A DNA stretch of 23,422 bases from Ophiothrix spiculata. Taxonomy: Eukaryota > Echinodermata > Ophiuroidea > Amphilepidida > Ophiotrichidae. The stretch lies in NCBI GenBank assembly GCA_000969725.1, contig JXSR01S035002.1, one strand, 5' to 3'. Shown here one piece after another: positions 9,801 to 21,800 of the stretch. Position 1 is the stretch's first letter, and every line of letters begins with the position of its first letter. The position numbers and the translations under genes are program-made. The notes below the pieces were generated by a model that was not told where the DNA came from, did not search any database, and saw only the letters and a program-made list of their open reading frames with translations.

Positions 9801-12800
9801 CTTCAAGAAAGATACACACAGCCATTACTTTTGTTGGAAACAAGACAACCATAACCGCATGTGCTGAAAAAGATATCCGTCAGACTTATCATTACATTCA
9901 GAATGACATTATTGAAGCCACTGTTGCAATTCAGAACCAGGCTACGGTAAATGTTTTGCAAACTGAGAAAGGAAGAAAGTGTCTTCTGGACATTAACAAT
10001 ACTAAAGCAGTTCTTGCCGCTGTGAATCAGGGCAGGAAATGTATAGAACTAACCGGTTTCAAACACAATGTTCAACAAGCAATCAACGAAGTTAATGGCT
10101 TTATTGAAAACAATGCTGTCTTGCTAGATCATATCCCATTGAAACGTGGAAAGGTGAAATATTTGATGGAATACGCCAGTTCAGAGTTGCAAAGAATTAG
10201 AGACCATAACAGACAGTACACAGTAGATGTAAAGCTTATGCCTGGTGGACCTAAAAGTGGAATTACAGTTTCTGGCACAGAGAAAGGACTGAAGCTTGCG
10301 ATTGACAATGTGAAGTCGCTTATTAAAAAGATAGTTGAACGTCAATATCCCGTGACGAAACCAGGTATGCCGGAACTGCTGAAAGGAGTGAAAGGCAAGA
10401 AACTACTTGGCAATATCTCAAAAGATCTTTCTTGTTTTATCGACAGTAATTCCGATTCATATACAGTAGGTGAAGTGGCGGAAGTTGGCACAACTGTTGA
10501 AGAGCTCTGCCGCCATACAGTGGACAATGGTGTTGATATTGTCGTTTGTAATGGGGATTTGACTAGGGAGAAGGTCGATGCAATTGTTAATGCTGCTAAC
10601 ATCGAATTGAAGCATATTGGAGGACTTGCAGGAGCAATAGTCAAAATGGGTATGTACAGTTAAATTTGATAGTCAATTCTCATTAAGTAACTAACAGCTA
10701 GAGATGAAGATGCACTAATATAATACCAGGTGTCCCAAAAATGGTTACTTGTAGAAAAACGATTGTTTGCCAAAACTAGAGCTGTGATAAAATGTCACGA
10801 GCGACATTTTTTTTTGAGTTATCAATAAAGATAGATGTCTATGTCAGACACATTTATTCAAAATTCAACAAAATTATACATGCTATCATAGTATTATTTT
10901 ATGTGCAACCATTTGCCATTTTCCAACTGATTTTCGTCACATTGTTCAAAATAAAGGTCTCAAGATATTAGGCAAAAAAAAAAGAACTCTGTAAAACCCT
11001 AAGCGCTATGCGGTTTTGTTTTGTTTTTAGTAAAAAAGGGCTACGCGAATGCAGAAATACCCCCTAATTTTTTTATTGCATTTTTCGGCCAATATTTTTT
11101 TTTTTCGCGGCCGTTTTTAATTAACATTTTTTCCAGTAGTAGGGAAAAAAAGATGGAAAAAAATTAAAAATCTCTCAAAAACCTAAAAAAAAAAAGTGAT
11201 TAAAAAAAAATGCGCTAAATTTGGATTTTTAAAAGCTTTGTGCGCGGGAAGCTGAGACAGACTATTTTTTTTTTTTGGCCTTCATGAAAATTATTTAACA
11301 AACATATAATAGAAACATGTTTTTTCCAAATTTAAACAAGCTTGCAGATTAGATTGTTAAAGAATCCATGTTATCCTAGCACAACTGATATGCATTTTGA
11401 ACTTTGGCGTCACAGTTCGATTGACAGGTCTAGTATAAACAGCTCATACTTGAATCCTTTAAAATACATAAATGGTAATTGAAAAGTGTATCATTATTAT
11501 TTTCAAAAATAATACAAACTTTTGGTTAAAAATACAAAGTCAGATTCTACCTGATCATAAAGATTGCATATTAGAATGACTCTAACGATCATGTGTACTA
11601 CTTTGTCAAATTTTGAATAAATGCATGTCTGAAATGGGTGTCTGTCTATGGTAATGACTCAAAACAAATAATGCTGTGAAGAACTATAAAAATTTATATG
11701 CATCTGGAAGAGGGATGTATTATAATTTGTGCAAAGTTTGATGGCTGTAAGTGTTATTGTTTTTGCAGGCGATCAATTTCTACATTTAACCATTTTTGGA
11801 CATCTGGTTCAAGATTTAGAATTTGGAGAGATGTTACCAGCACCTCACCAAAAGTCAGTTGCAAAATATATTCAAACATATGGATGAAGCTAGAGCAGAA
11901 TTAATGACAGCAGAATAGAATCAATTTTTGATTTATTCTTCCTGGAAAAGCAAATGTATTAAATATGTTTGTGATAAGAAGATTTTGCTTTTGAATTGCA
12001 AGTTGTAATCTACAATTATTTTATAAATGAACAGATCCAGCGGACACTACTATCATAAACAATTGTCTTGGTGTGCTACTCTTTTCTTACAGGTGGAGAG
12101 AGTATCAATAATGAGAGTCGAGATATTATTAGAAAGAATGGAGGGCCCCTACAAGTTGCCCAAGCCGAATTTACAGGCCCCGGAACATTACCGTGCCAAC
12201 ATATCATCCATGTGGCTGGACCTAAATGGGAAAGAGGACCACCAAACCCAGATGAAGGGTCAACACAAGAAGAAGACCTTTTATATGATTCTGTGAAGAG
12301 CGTTCTTCGTGCAGCAAGCAGAAGGAATCTGAAAAGTATCTCCATACCTGCGATCAGCTCAGGCGTGTATGGTTTCCCAATTGACCTCTGTGCTCAAACA
12401 GTGGCAGAAGCAGCTGTGGATTTCTGTAGGAAAAGAACAAGTTTAAAAGAAATCCGGTTCACAAACATTGATAAACGTGCATGTGATGCATTTTTGAAAG
12501 TCTTCAAACAACAATTTGGAGATGAAAGAGACAACGCTGGAAAATTAGGTTTGTTGTTGGTATTTTTGTTGTTAGTTATGATGGTGGTACCACGGTGGTG
12601 TTTGGTGATTACTGACCTATTAATTTCTTTACAGATCTTCATTAGGTTTTCAGAATCAGTAATAAGGAAATTGAAGTAAATCGTGTATTTTGGTTCAAGC
12701 ATAATGTCTAGCAATAGAACCCTATAAGATAGTGTTAACTTAATGTGGAGGAATATATTTAAATCTAGACAACTAGAAGTACTCGGGGCAACCGCTGTTA

Positions 12801-15800
12801 TTGTTGAAACCACCACCCTTCAGCTGTGATGAAAACTTTGTTGGTTCTAGTTGGATGTGACGTCATCTGAGTATACTCAATCATATTCCTTAATTAAATT
12901 GGTTATTGGTTATTCTCAAGTCTTAAGTGTTTCGTTACTGCTGATCCACTGTTAATGTTTTAAGTAATCAAATGAAGTTTCAAAACTGTTACAGATTTTG
13001 CCGGCTTTACAGACACAGATGATTTCAGTTCGATAGGAGGAGCTACATCCTCCCCAGGGCCTAGCTTTGTGCAAACACAACCAACTCTTGCTCCCTTGGT
13101 AACTCTTGTTTCTCGAGATACAATATCAACGAAAGAACAGAAGACCATCACATTGAAGAAGGGTGACATTGCTACTGAGAACGTAGGTTGAAAAACATAT
13201 TATACTTGAAAAAATGTCGGGTTAAAACTATGGGTCTGAAGTCCTAAATTTGCTATAGGGACACATCCCCAAAGCATGCAAAGTGAGATACCAATTTTAT
13301 TCACTGAAGGACTTGACAAAATGTTGGTAATATGCTTCAATTAAATTTCTTGAAAATATGATTTTTACTTGCCTTATTTAAATTAATATTAATCTTGTTC
13401 AATAATCTCAAAACTAAGGATGCTTGCGCATAAACTGATTTTAATAACATGAGACCTAAATATCACCTCCAAAATCAATGTGTCTTTCTGGTCTCAAATA
13501 AAAAATTGTTTTCGAAAAAGCAGATCATTCTTCAGCTTACTATGTGATCATGTATTAACATCATTTCTCTTTTAAATGCAATTTTATAAAATAATAATTA
13601 TTCAAATAGTGTGAAGGTATGCCGTAAAAAACGCTAAATAAACAAGTCCTAAATATTAAAAAAATGAAAAGCACAACTACACCAAAGGCTATCGCCCAAC
13701 TAGCCTATATGATGGATATTTCATGATAAAGAATATTGTTTGCAAGGCACATGTGATCCTAACTCGTCACCACAAAAGTTTCCAGCAAAGCAATGTTTGC
13801 AATATCTCTGATATATAATACCAAACTGTAAAATGTAAGGAGTGTGTGTTCATTTGGAATTTGGAATGCACTTATCATGAATGCATAAACTGAAGTGTAG
13901 AATGTTCCTCTATGATATCAATTGTTACCTCATTGACCTGTATTTCTTCGAAGGTCAACGTCATAGTGAATACTACTGGAAGCAGTATGAACTTGAATTC
14001 TGGTGGAGTGTCAAATGCGATATTGGCAGCAGGCGGACCACCTTTGCAGCAAAATTGTCAGCAGGTGATGGCACAAAGAGGTATCAGTAGTGTAAATCAA
14101 GGAGATTTCATTGAGACAGGACCAGCCAATCTTAACTGTCAGCGGGTCTTCCACTGTGTTGGGGCAGGTTACAATGGTCCAAATTCTGAAGCAGTAAGTT
14201 ATAATTTCTGTTTTTACAGGGTGTCCAAAAATTAACTGAACATTTTCAAATGCTTATAGCTTTAAAACCAGGATTCGCATAGTAACTATAGACATATGTA
14301 TTGATAGAGGAGAATTGTGAATTATTTTGGTGCTAAACATGATGAAATTAAACCAGGATTCGCATAGTAACTATAGACATATGTATTGATAGAGGAGAAT
14401 TGTGAATTATTTTGGTACTAAACATGATGAAATTAACATTTTTTTAAATCAGTTTCAATGTAAATTACGTCAAACATAAAGAGCGCACTCTCTTACTGAG
14501 AAGAAAAATAAATATGCAACTCACATGTAGGGAAGGGATCAATGTTTGAAGTCAGGAGAATGAATCATTCATGAATATTTTAATGACTTATGCAGCTTTT
14601 ACAATGTTAATACGAAGGTGTTTGATTGTGGTTTTGTCTTAATAATATTACATAATGCTCATTAAGATGCTTTTCATTTAATCCTAGCATTATGTTTGTC
14701 TTTAAATGGTGAACAACAGCATTACCCCTTAACAATCATTGAAAGTTTTACTAATAGAGAAATTTGAATAACCTCCCTTTTATCAAGATCAAGCTGTCTA
14801 GTATTTAAGAATATGAACTCCTTGCAGATTTTAACATTCTTTGACTCTAACAATAAGTTCTTGACGTTTGTGCATGTGTTCTTCCTGATCTTCCTGTTTT
14901 CACTGCCAATGTTCTGTTTCAGGTCAGGAATAGTCCAGGGTGTTGAGATGAACTGTCCTCCAGATAACCCAAAAAAGTAATCGGGCGGACTCAAATCATG
15001 AGAGCAAGGACCATGGTTGGTTTGTCTTGAGTGATATGATTCTTCATGAAAATGATAAAGCTTTTCTAAACTGTATAGCTGTATGAGGAGTCATGTCGTC
15101 ATGGTGAATTGATAGAAGAGTATCAACACTGTATAGTACAGTGCAGTGGCTCAACCACTTTGAACTTTCAGACCTTCTTGCTATTGTAGAAAGTTACTGA
15201 TTGCATAATTTTTGGTACCAAAATAATTCTACAAGTCTCCTCTATCAACACATAGAGCTGTAATACAAATCTTGGTTTTGAAGTTATTAACATATAAAAA
15301 TGTGCAGTTAATTTTTGGACACTCTGTATTTAATGTCTTGTATCCTTTATTTAGAGTGATGCTGTAGTTACTATCAAAAACAGGAGGTGCATAAAAGCAA
15401 TTGTGGTCTAGACAGAGGAAAAGTATGTGACTCTGAATCAGAAGAATATGAGTATTTGATCCTCACAACTATTTCAAGTAAACATATTCTTGAGCAAGGT
15501 GTTTATATATTAGTTCTGCCTTGATCTATATAAATGCAGATAGCTTGAATGGCTGCAACATTGGTTCAAGCAAAAAAAAACCATATGTTTTCTGATCCAT
15601 TGTAAATGTTTTAAACTATGACAGGCATTATCAACACTTTGTTATTGTACGAAAAGGTGATCTATAAAATCTCATGATGATATTCATATAGCATTTTTCT
15701 CTACTTTTACATAGATGAGAATGTAACTTTTGTATATTTTTATTTTCAGGAAATTGAAAATCCGCAAAGGAATAGCAAATTCCTCTACTTGAATAGATTT

Positions 15801-18800
15801 TCAGGCATTTCAGGAAATCAGGGAATCTTCATCCCTGATAGAAGTGACAGTTAACAAGGAACGGGGTCCACTTAAATCCATACTTTATTCTGCTAGCTTA
15901 CTGTTAACCTTTGTTTGTTTACCTCGGTTGGTCCGTGATGGACACATGTCATTAGATCCATGATGAACTCATGGTCTCTTCCAAGCTCATACAAAAGTAC
16001 CAACCTGGATAGCCAGAAATGGCTAATCTATGCATGCTGGCCAATGCATCTTTGAAAAGATGTCGAAAATAGAAAAGATAGCAAGAAAAAGAGAAAGAGA
16101 AAGATGGCCACTCCCAACACAATTGTACAATTTACTCTTAGCCCTTACTTTGTGAGAATAGAAACCTTATTTGATCTATCTGTACAAGTTACTCACAAGT
16201 TACAATATAATCATCAAAGCACATTTCATGAATTTGTTCCTAGCTGTTAAGGTCTCTGATGCAGAAGATACTGCAGCAAGCCAACCAGTCAGGGAGTCAA
16301 TCCATAGCCATTCCAGCCATTGGTACTGGAACTCTTGCTTATCCACATGATGTTGTAGCAGACATCATGTATGATGAAGCCATCACATTCTCAAAACAAA
16401 ATGCAGCAGGATCTCTCACAGATATTCGCTTTGTTGTCTATCATAGAGATCAACCAACAATCAAGGTCAGTCATAGTACAGAATTTAGAAGTACTAGTAT
16501 AAATTTCATTATAAAACTTTGCGTTTTCCATAAAGTACAAGGGTCATTCAAAAAGTTCTACCAGATGTATCGTAACTTCTGTTCTATAAAAGGTAGCTAA
16601 TTGAAAATTGGCAAAAATATAACTACGTATGTCATCTACACATAGTGAAAAAATCGTATCAATACCTTTTCTAGAGTTTTGCAGGTGATCTAAGAACCAC
16701 AGTAAAGTTTGGTACACCGGAAACGGTCAAAATATGTGCAACATTTTTAAAAGTGGCTCAAGTACAGTAAATTGAAACAGCCATAATATTTATACAGTGA
16801 AAATTTTATAAATCATAAGAATGAACATGTAATTATATGAGATGATTAAAAAGCTGACCAAAGTCCAAAACTGACAATAATGATCATTCACAATCACAAC
16901 AATAATAGGAACAGATCGCCCCTGCAGCAATATTATGGAAATCACCAAACACACAGTTTACGAAGAAATTGACCTTAATTAAACAAGATGTGAAATGGTG
17001 GCATTATGAAGCATTATTTTTATTACATTTTCATAGTTGATCAAAAGGGGAACTAAATTCAATTTGTTGACAGAAAATGTGGTGTAGTACCTTTAATTGT
17101 TGTTTTTCACTTAAAAACGCACATGGAAAAAGTCAGGCTATAGAGAAACTCACAATACTGATATTTGTAACTTGAAAGGGTACAAGACATCCTTTCAAAT
17201 ATTGGGATTCTGGGTAATTTCTATCAATACCAAGTTTACTTTATCAGTGACAAATGGTTTGTTGGACTGTTAGGTACAGTTTCATTTCACATTTGTTCTG
17301 TAACTTTCATAAATTTTGGGAATACAGATGGTTGTTCATCCCTTAGCTGCGCATATAGTTTCAGGTGCAATGCCATTAGATATTTCACCGTTTCCGGTGT
17401 ACCCGAACCTTACTTTGGTTCTTAGGTTACTTACAGAAATTTCGAAAAGATATTGATATGATTGTTTCACCATATGTAGATGACATTCTTAGCTATATTT
17501 GTGCCAATTTTCAAGTAGATACCTTTAATAAAACAAAAGTTATGATGAAACAGGTAGAACTTTTTGAATGACCCTCGTAAAACAATGTCAAATGTTTTAA
17601 TAAATATCCAAGAAATATAAGTGCGTCACCCATGTCTTCATGAATGACCGGTGCTCAAAGTATAAGAATATATAAAGTAATTTTCTGATCTGTTGGAACT
17701 GTTATATAACTTAATGTATTTTTTAGATTTTTTTGGTCTTTATCCAGACACAAAGACACATGTCTATACTGTGTTTGATATATACACAAAAATCAAGAAA
17801 TCTTGAATATAGTATACTAGTGGTATACCAGGCTAAAAATAAGCAGCTCAAAGTTGAAGGTATATTTCAAAAGACATAATATTAACTGCTCAGTAATACA
17901 TTTTTACTTTGCATTTTTATAAACCCATGAGTTACTTTGTTACTTTTCTCTCCTGCAAGATCTTGTTGAAAAGTTGTTTTGTGTACATTTTATTTGACAT
18001 TGTTTTCAGGCATTTGAGGATGAGATGCAGAAGCTAGTCCAAGGGAAACCAGGCGTCTCTGGCCCTAATCAATCAAATGCACCCACTGTTCAAACCAGAA
18101 GATTAAAATTATCAAGCAAACCTGAGAAGCCAGTAAAGACCTCAGGTTTGTAGAACTTTTAACTTTACTGTTCACATCCAAAGCCCCCCCCCCCCTCCAC
18201 CACCACCACCTTCAAGCTTTCCACTGCAACTACAATCATACTTTTGTACTCTTTAAGTGTTAAAGTTTGAAAAAAACGCACATTTTGGTTTATACTGCAT
18301 AAGTAAATTTAAGAGAGGTGATTATTCAAATCCAATCACATGATCTCAAAAGCTTCAATCATCTGCAAAAAACCCATAAGTTGTTTTTATAAAAGACTAT
18401 TTGTGGCTCTTGCGACTTTTTACGGCTTTGAAAGACCTGTTCAGCTAATGTCACTAAGTCAGTATATTATGCACAATGATACATAGCTTAGCATTGGCCT
18501 TTTGGAAATATTAACATTAATGGGTGAACAAATATCGACATGTTCATGAAATTTATTAATGCAGGATTTCAAACAAATACTGGTATTTTCATATTACTGG
18601 ATTAAATTTAAAATGTTTAGTCCTTCATTGACTACAATATCAAATAGCAATTTTAGTCACTTCAGGCCCATAGTATTGTCCAGCAATCACGCAGTATATT
18701 AATCCAGGCACAACGTGATGAATGTGGTACAGTCATTGGAGTCAAAGATGCACATTCGTATGAACAAGTTGCTACTTATTATAACACAATCTGATACCGA

Positions 18801-21800
18801 TTTCACTGTCAACACTAGTACAGTGCACACAACTTGAATGTATGGAACAACAGTATTTTATTCAATTGGAGTCAAAGACGTACATTTGTATGAACAAATT
18901 GCTAATCTTTAAGTGTCACACAAGTGCATTCGTGTAAACAATCTGATACAGATTTCACTGTCAACACCAAATGGTATCGGTACACAATGTATACCTGGGT
19001 ATTCTGATCGGGTAACCACCCGTGTTACCAAAAAGGTGAGACCTGGACTTGCAATATAGGGTATCAAAATCGACATTGTACTCTGTAAGGGACCACTTCA
19101 AAACTCAATCGCCGTTTGACCGCCCGGAACCGCTGGTTCTGGCCGGTTGCTATTGTTCTTAACAATGACAACCGGTTGAGTAGTGACGCGGTCCATAAGT
19201 CTCACATAGGCTATCAAATTTTGCTTCTAAGCCTCTGATAGGGTATCAAACTGAGATAGAATGGTTGAATTAATGACAATGATGATAAGAGTGCACTACA
19301 TACTTGTAGTCAAGGTACTGAATTACTTCCCGCGAAGTTGTACGTGGCTTATAGTTTGGGAATTACGGTCCCTTTTGAATGAGTGAACACCCTCTTAAGA
19401 TGGAAAATACATCTTTTGAATTTCATGCTAATCAGCTCGGACAAATTATCAATTTATTTTTATTTAGGGTCAGGTGACGAATTGTCGTTTGGTACAGTGA
19501 ACCATGGTGCTGATGGGAGTGCAAGTATACAGATCGGTCATATTACTGTACAACTACAAGAAGGAGATTTGACACAAGAAAATACAGATGCTATCGTCAA
19601 CAGTGCAGGGCATGATCTTGCTTTGAATGGTATGGATAGTGTTTTTACCAGGGGTTATTTCAGGTTATTTGCTTTTGTAAAATGTGTAAGTCAGGGACAA
19701 CCATCTGATTATGTCAAATTAAATGTGGACACACCATCAACTGGGGATATCCCAATGTCCTCACTACCCGTATGGGATCAAAAATGCCATAGAAATGCAT
19801 TTAAAGGCATATCCCCAATGGAAGTTGTATTTGGATATCCCCTGATGATAGGGTGAGATCACATACGTACTTTGCGTATCCCAGTTTGCCGATGTGTAAC
19901 CACTCCCAGTTGTCCCTGGTTTGATAGGTGTGTACGAATGTCCCCGGTTCACAAGTTTTACAAGGGGGGGGGGGGGTGTGCGTGTGTTTGTTTCTTCTTT
20001 ATTTTCTTTCAATCTTTATTTACATATTTTTGTATGTTTATACAGATGCGTCTTGTACATTATGTATGAGATAAATATAAAATGTAATAAACATGTTTTA
20101 CTGAACATTCTGAAGATTCTCTGTTTTGCTTTAAAAAAACAAGTAGTTTTAGTTCGGTAACATTAAGATTCATATTTCCTTTGCCTTCCACACTAATTTT
20201 TTCTAATTAATGAAACGACTCATTTATGTGATGCGCAATTTCACAAATAGTTTTAACTACAGATTCTGATTCTGTTCATCACATAGTTCTCATAAATATA
20301 TTTGTTAAATGCCCTATAATACTATATTAGCTACCATAATCTATACCGCGCCAAAAACCAAAAACAAATTTGCACTAAGACGAGGATCCAATGAAAGTTA
20401 CAAATTGTATGCAGTGTTAAAAAGATGCTGTTTCAGTAATTTCTTAAATATGTCCATTGAAGGAGCAGATCTTATTTGTTCAGGTAAAGCATTCCATACT
20501 TTAGGTCCGTAGCACGAAAATGATCTTTCAGCAAATGTTGAATAAGTTATTCTGTGTTCCGTAATTTTGAACGAAGATAGCGTTGTGAAGATGCTACATG
20601 TAAAATGTCTGTGTGATATGAGTTTATAGTATTATACTAATGATTAAATAATTACTATTTACAGGTCCAATGTCAAAAGCAATATTGAAAGCAGGAGGAA
20701 AGCAAATTGCAGCTGAATGTAAACTGCTGGTTCAAAAAGGTATATATATCCCTTACATCATAATCAGTTGTGAAATATATTACTCATGTTAAGTTCGGTA
20801 CTGGAGTTTAATTTGGATATTGACTACTATAATTTTCACTGACTCAAAACGAACCTATCTTCGGTCTATTTTCACATAGAGTAGCCATCTACTGATACTA
20901 ATCGTATATCATCAACATTTTTAATACACTGATACTGCATGAACAGATAAAAAAAACGTATTCAAATTATTAATTTATTACTTGCTTGATTATTAATACA
21001 AACCCAGGTGATAAAAGTGTGAGCAAAGGAGCAGTGAAAAACAACAGGTGGACGTCTTCCTTGTAAATGCATCATTCATGTGGTGACACCCCATTCTGGA
21101 GGGCAGTTGAAATCTGTAGTGTTGAAAGCTCTCAAATTGGCAGAAACTGATGGTATGCGATCAATTGCATTTCCAGCATTGGGAACAGGTATGCCACTTT
21201 TAAACTTTAAAAATTTTAGTTGTATGTAGCGGTTACTATTATGTTGTTTGTAAATGTACCTTTCACAGATTTTCATATCATAATGATCGTCACTATGGGT
21301 CACAGATAAAAACGCTACATTTCAGATTCGTTTATTTCAATATCAAAAACAATTATATACATGTCATAAACATGGTACATATTAAACACACATGAGTAAA
21401 ATTTTCCTTAATTTTGTGTGTTTTGGGTAAATTCCTTCAATTTGAACACTAAATTTGAGTTTTCTATCATTTTTAAAACGTACTGCAGGTATTTTTCGCG
21501 TACAATTCTTTATAATAATCCCCTGCCTAGTGTTGACATTAATTAACCCTCTCTTAGTCTACAATATCATACTTATTGCTGGAAGAAAATCCAGTGACAC
21601 CAGTTCTAGGTCTTACTTTGAATGCCCAGACGATTAATTCGTGAATTATATTATTAATTGAAAAAAATTGTTTTTTATTTTGTAGTTGGTTTATGTCTAA
21701 GAATGGGCAACAGTAACTTCTTTTGATATAATTAATTACCTTTTACTTCACATAAGACATGTAATATATTTTTGTACTACGTTATTTCATAACAGGTAAC

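Larger units (their letters stand above)
14217..15326 (-). mobile_element. Tc1/mariner-like element with long TIRs and decayed transposase
   Basis: The left end CAGGGTGTCCAAAAATTAAC follows TA (14215-14216). The right end, read inverted, is CAGAGTGTCCAAAAATTAAC and precedes TA (15327-15328). The similarity runs over 100 bp inward, to GATAGAGGAG and AATTATTTTGGTACC. On the minus strand 14722-14994 encodes HDLSPPDYFF and TIPDLKQNI, the third catalytic Asp region and following helix of mariner transposases. The rest of the transposase is missing or scrambled, so the copy is dead. It lies in intron 7. Confidence 0.85.
18146..19467 (+). other. Intron 9, between macro domains 2 and 3
   Basis: GT..AG intron of 1,322 bp, phase 1. 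It holds a C12 run with CCA repeats (18184-18210), a diverged tandem pair (18733-18968) and a GC-rich hairpin (19143-19174). The word AGGGTATCAAA recurs (19058-19068 and 19240-19250), so 19000-19260 may be an unrecognised repeat. Confidence 0.65.

Noticed and set aside
10727-10760. A complete mariner-like element starting at TACCAGGTGTCCC
   Set aside because: No matching inverted end was found in intron 4, so only a possible solo end is mentioned.
12394-12816. Minus-strand 140-codon frame
   Set aside because: It is a shadow of exon E of the macro-domain gene on the other strand.
15751-15855. Possible alternative terminal exon after a good acceptor in intron 7
   Set aside because: It encodes 34 residues of no known pattern before a stop, and exon H continues macro domain 2 exactly.
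19630-19856. Open frame after exon J containing GISPMEVVFGYP, similar to a retroviral-type integrase tail
   Set aside because: The match is short, nothing before it resembles an integrase, and the words come from repeated GATATCCC palindromes; exon K restores the macro fold.
21455-21637. 60-codon hydrophobic frame in intron 12
   Set aside because: No homology pattern, no splice signals in phase, and AT-rich composition that favours Ile, Leu and Phe by chance.
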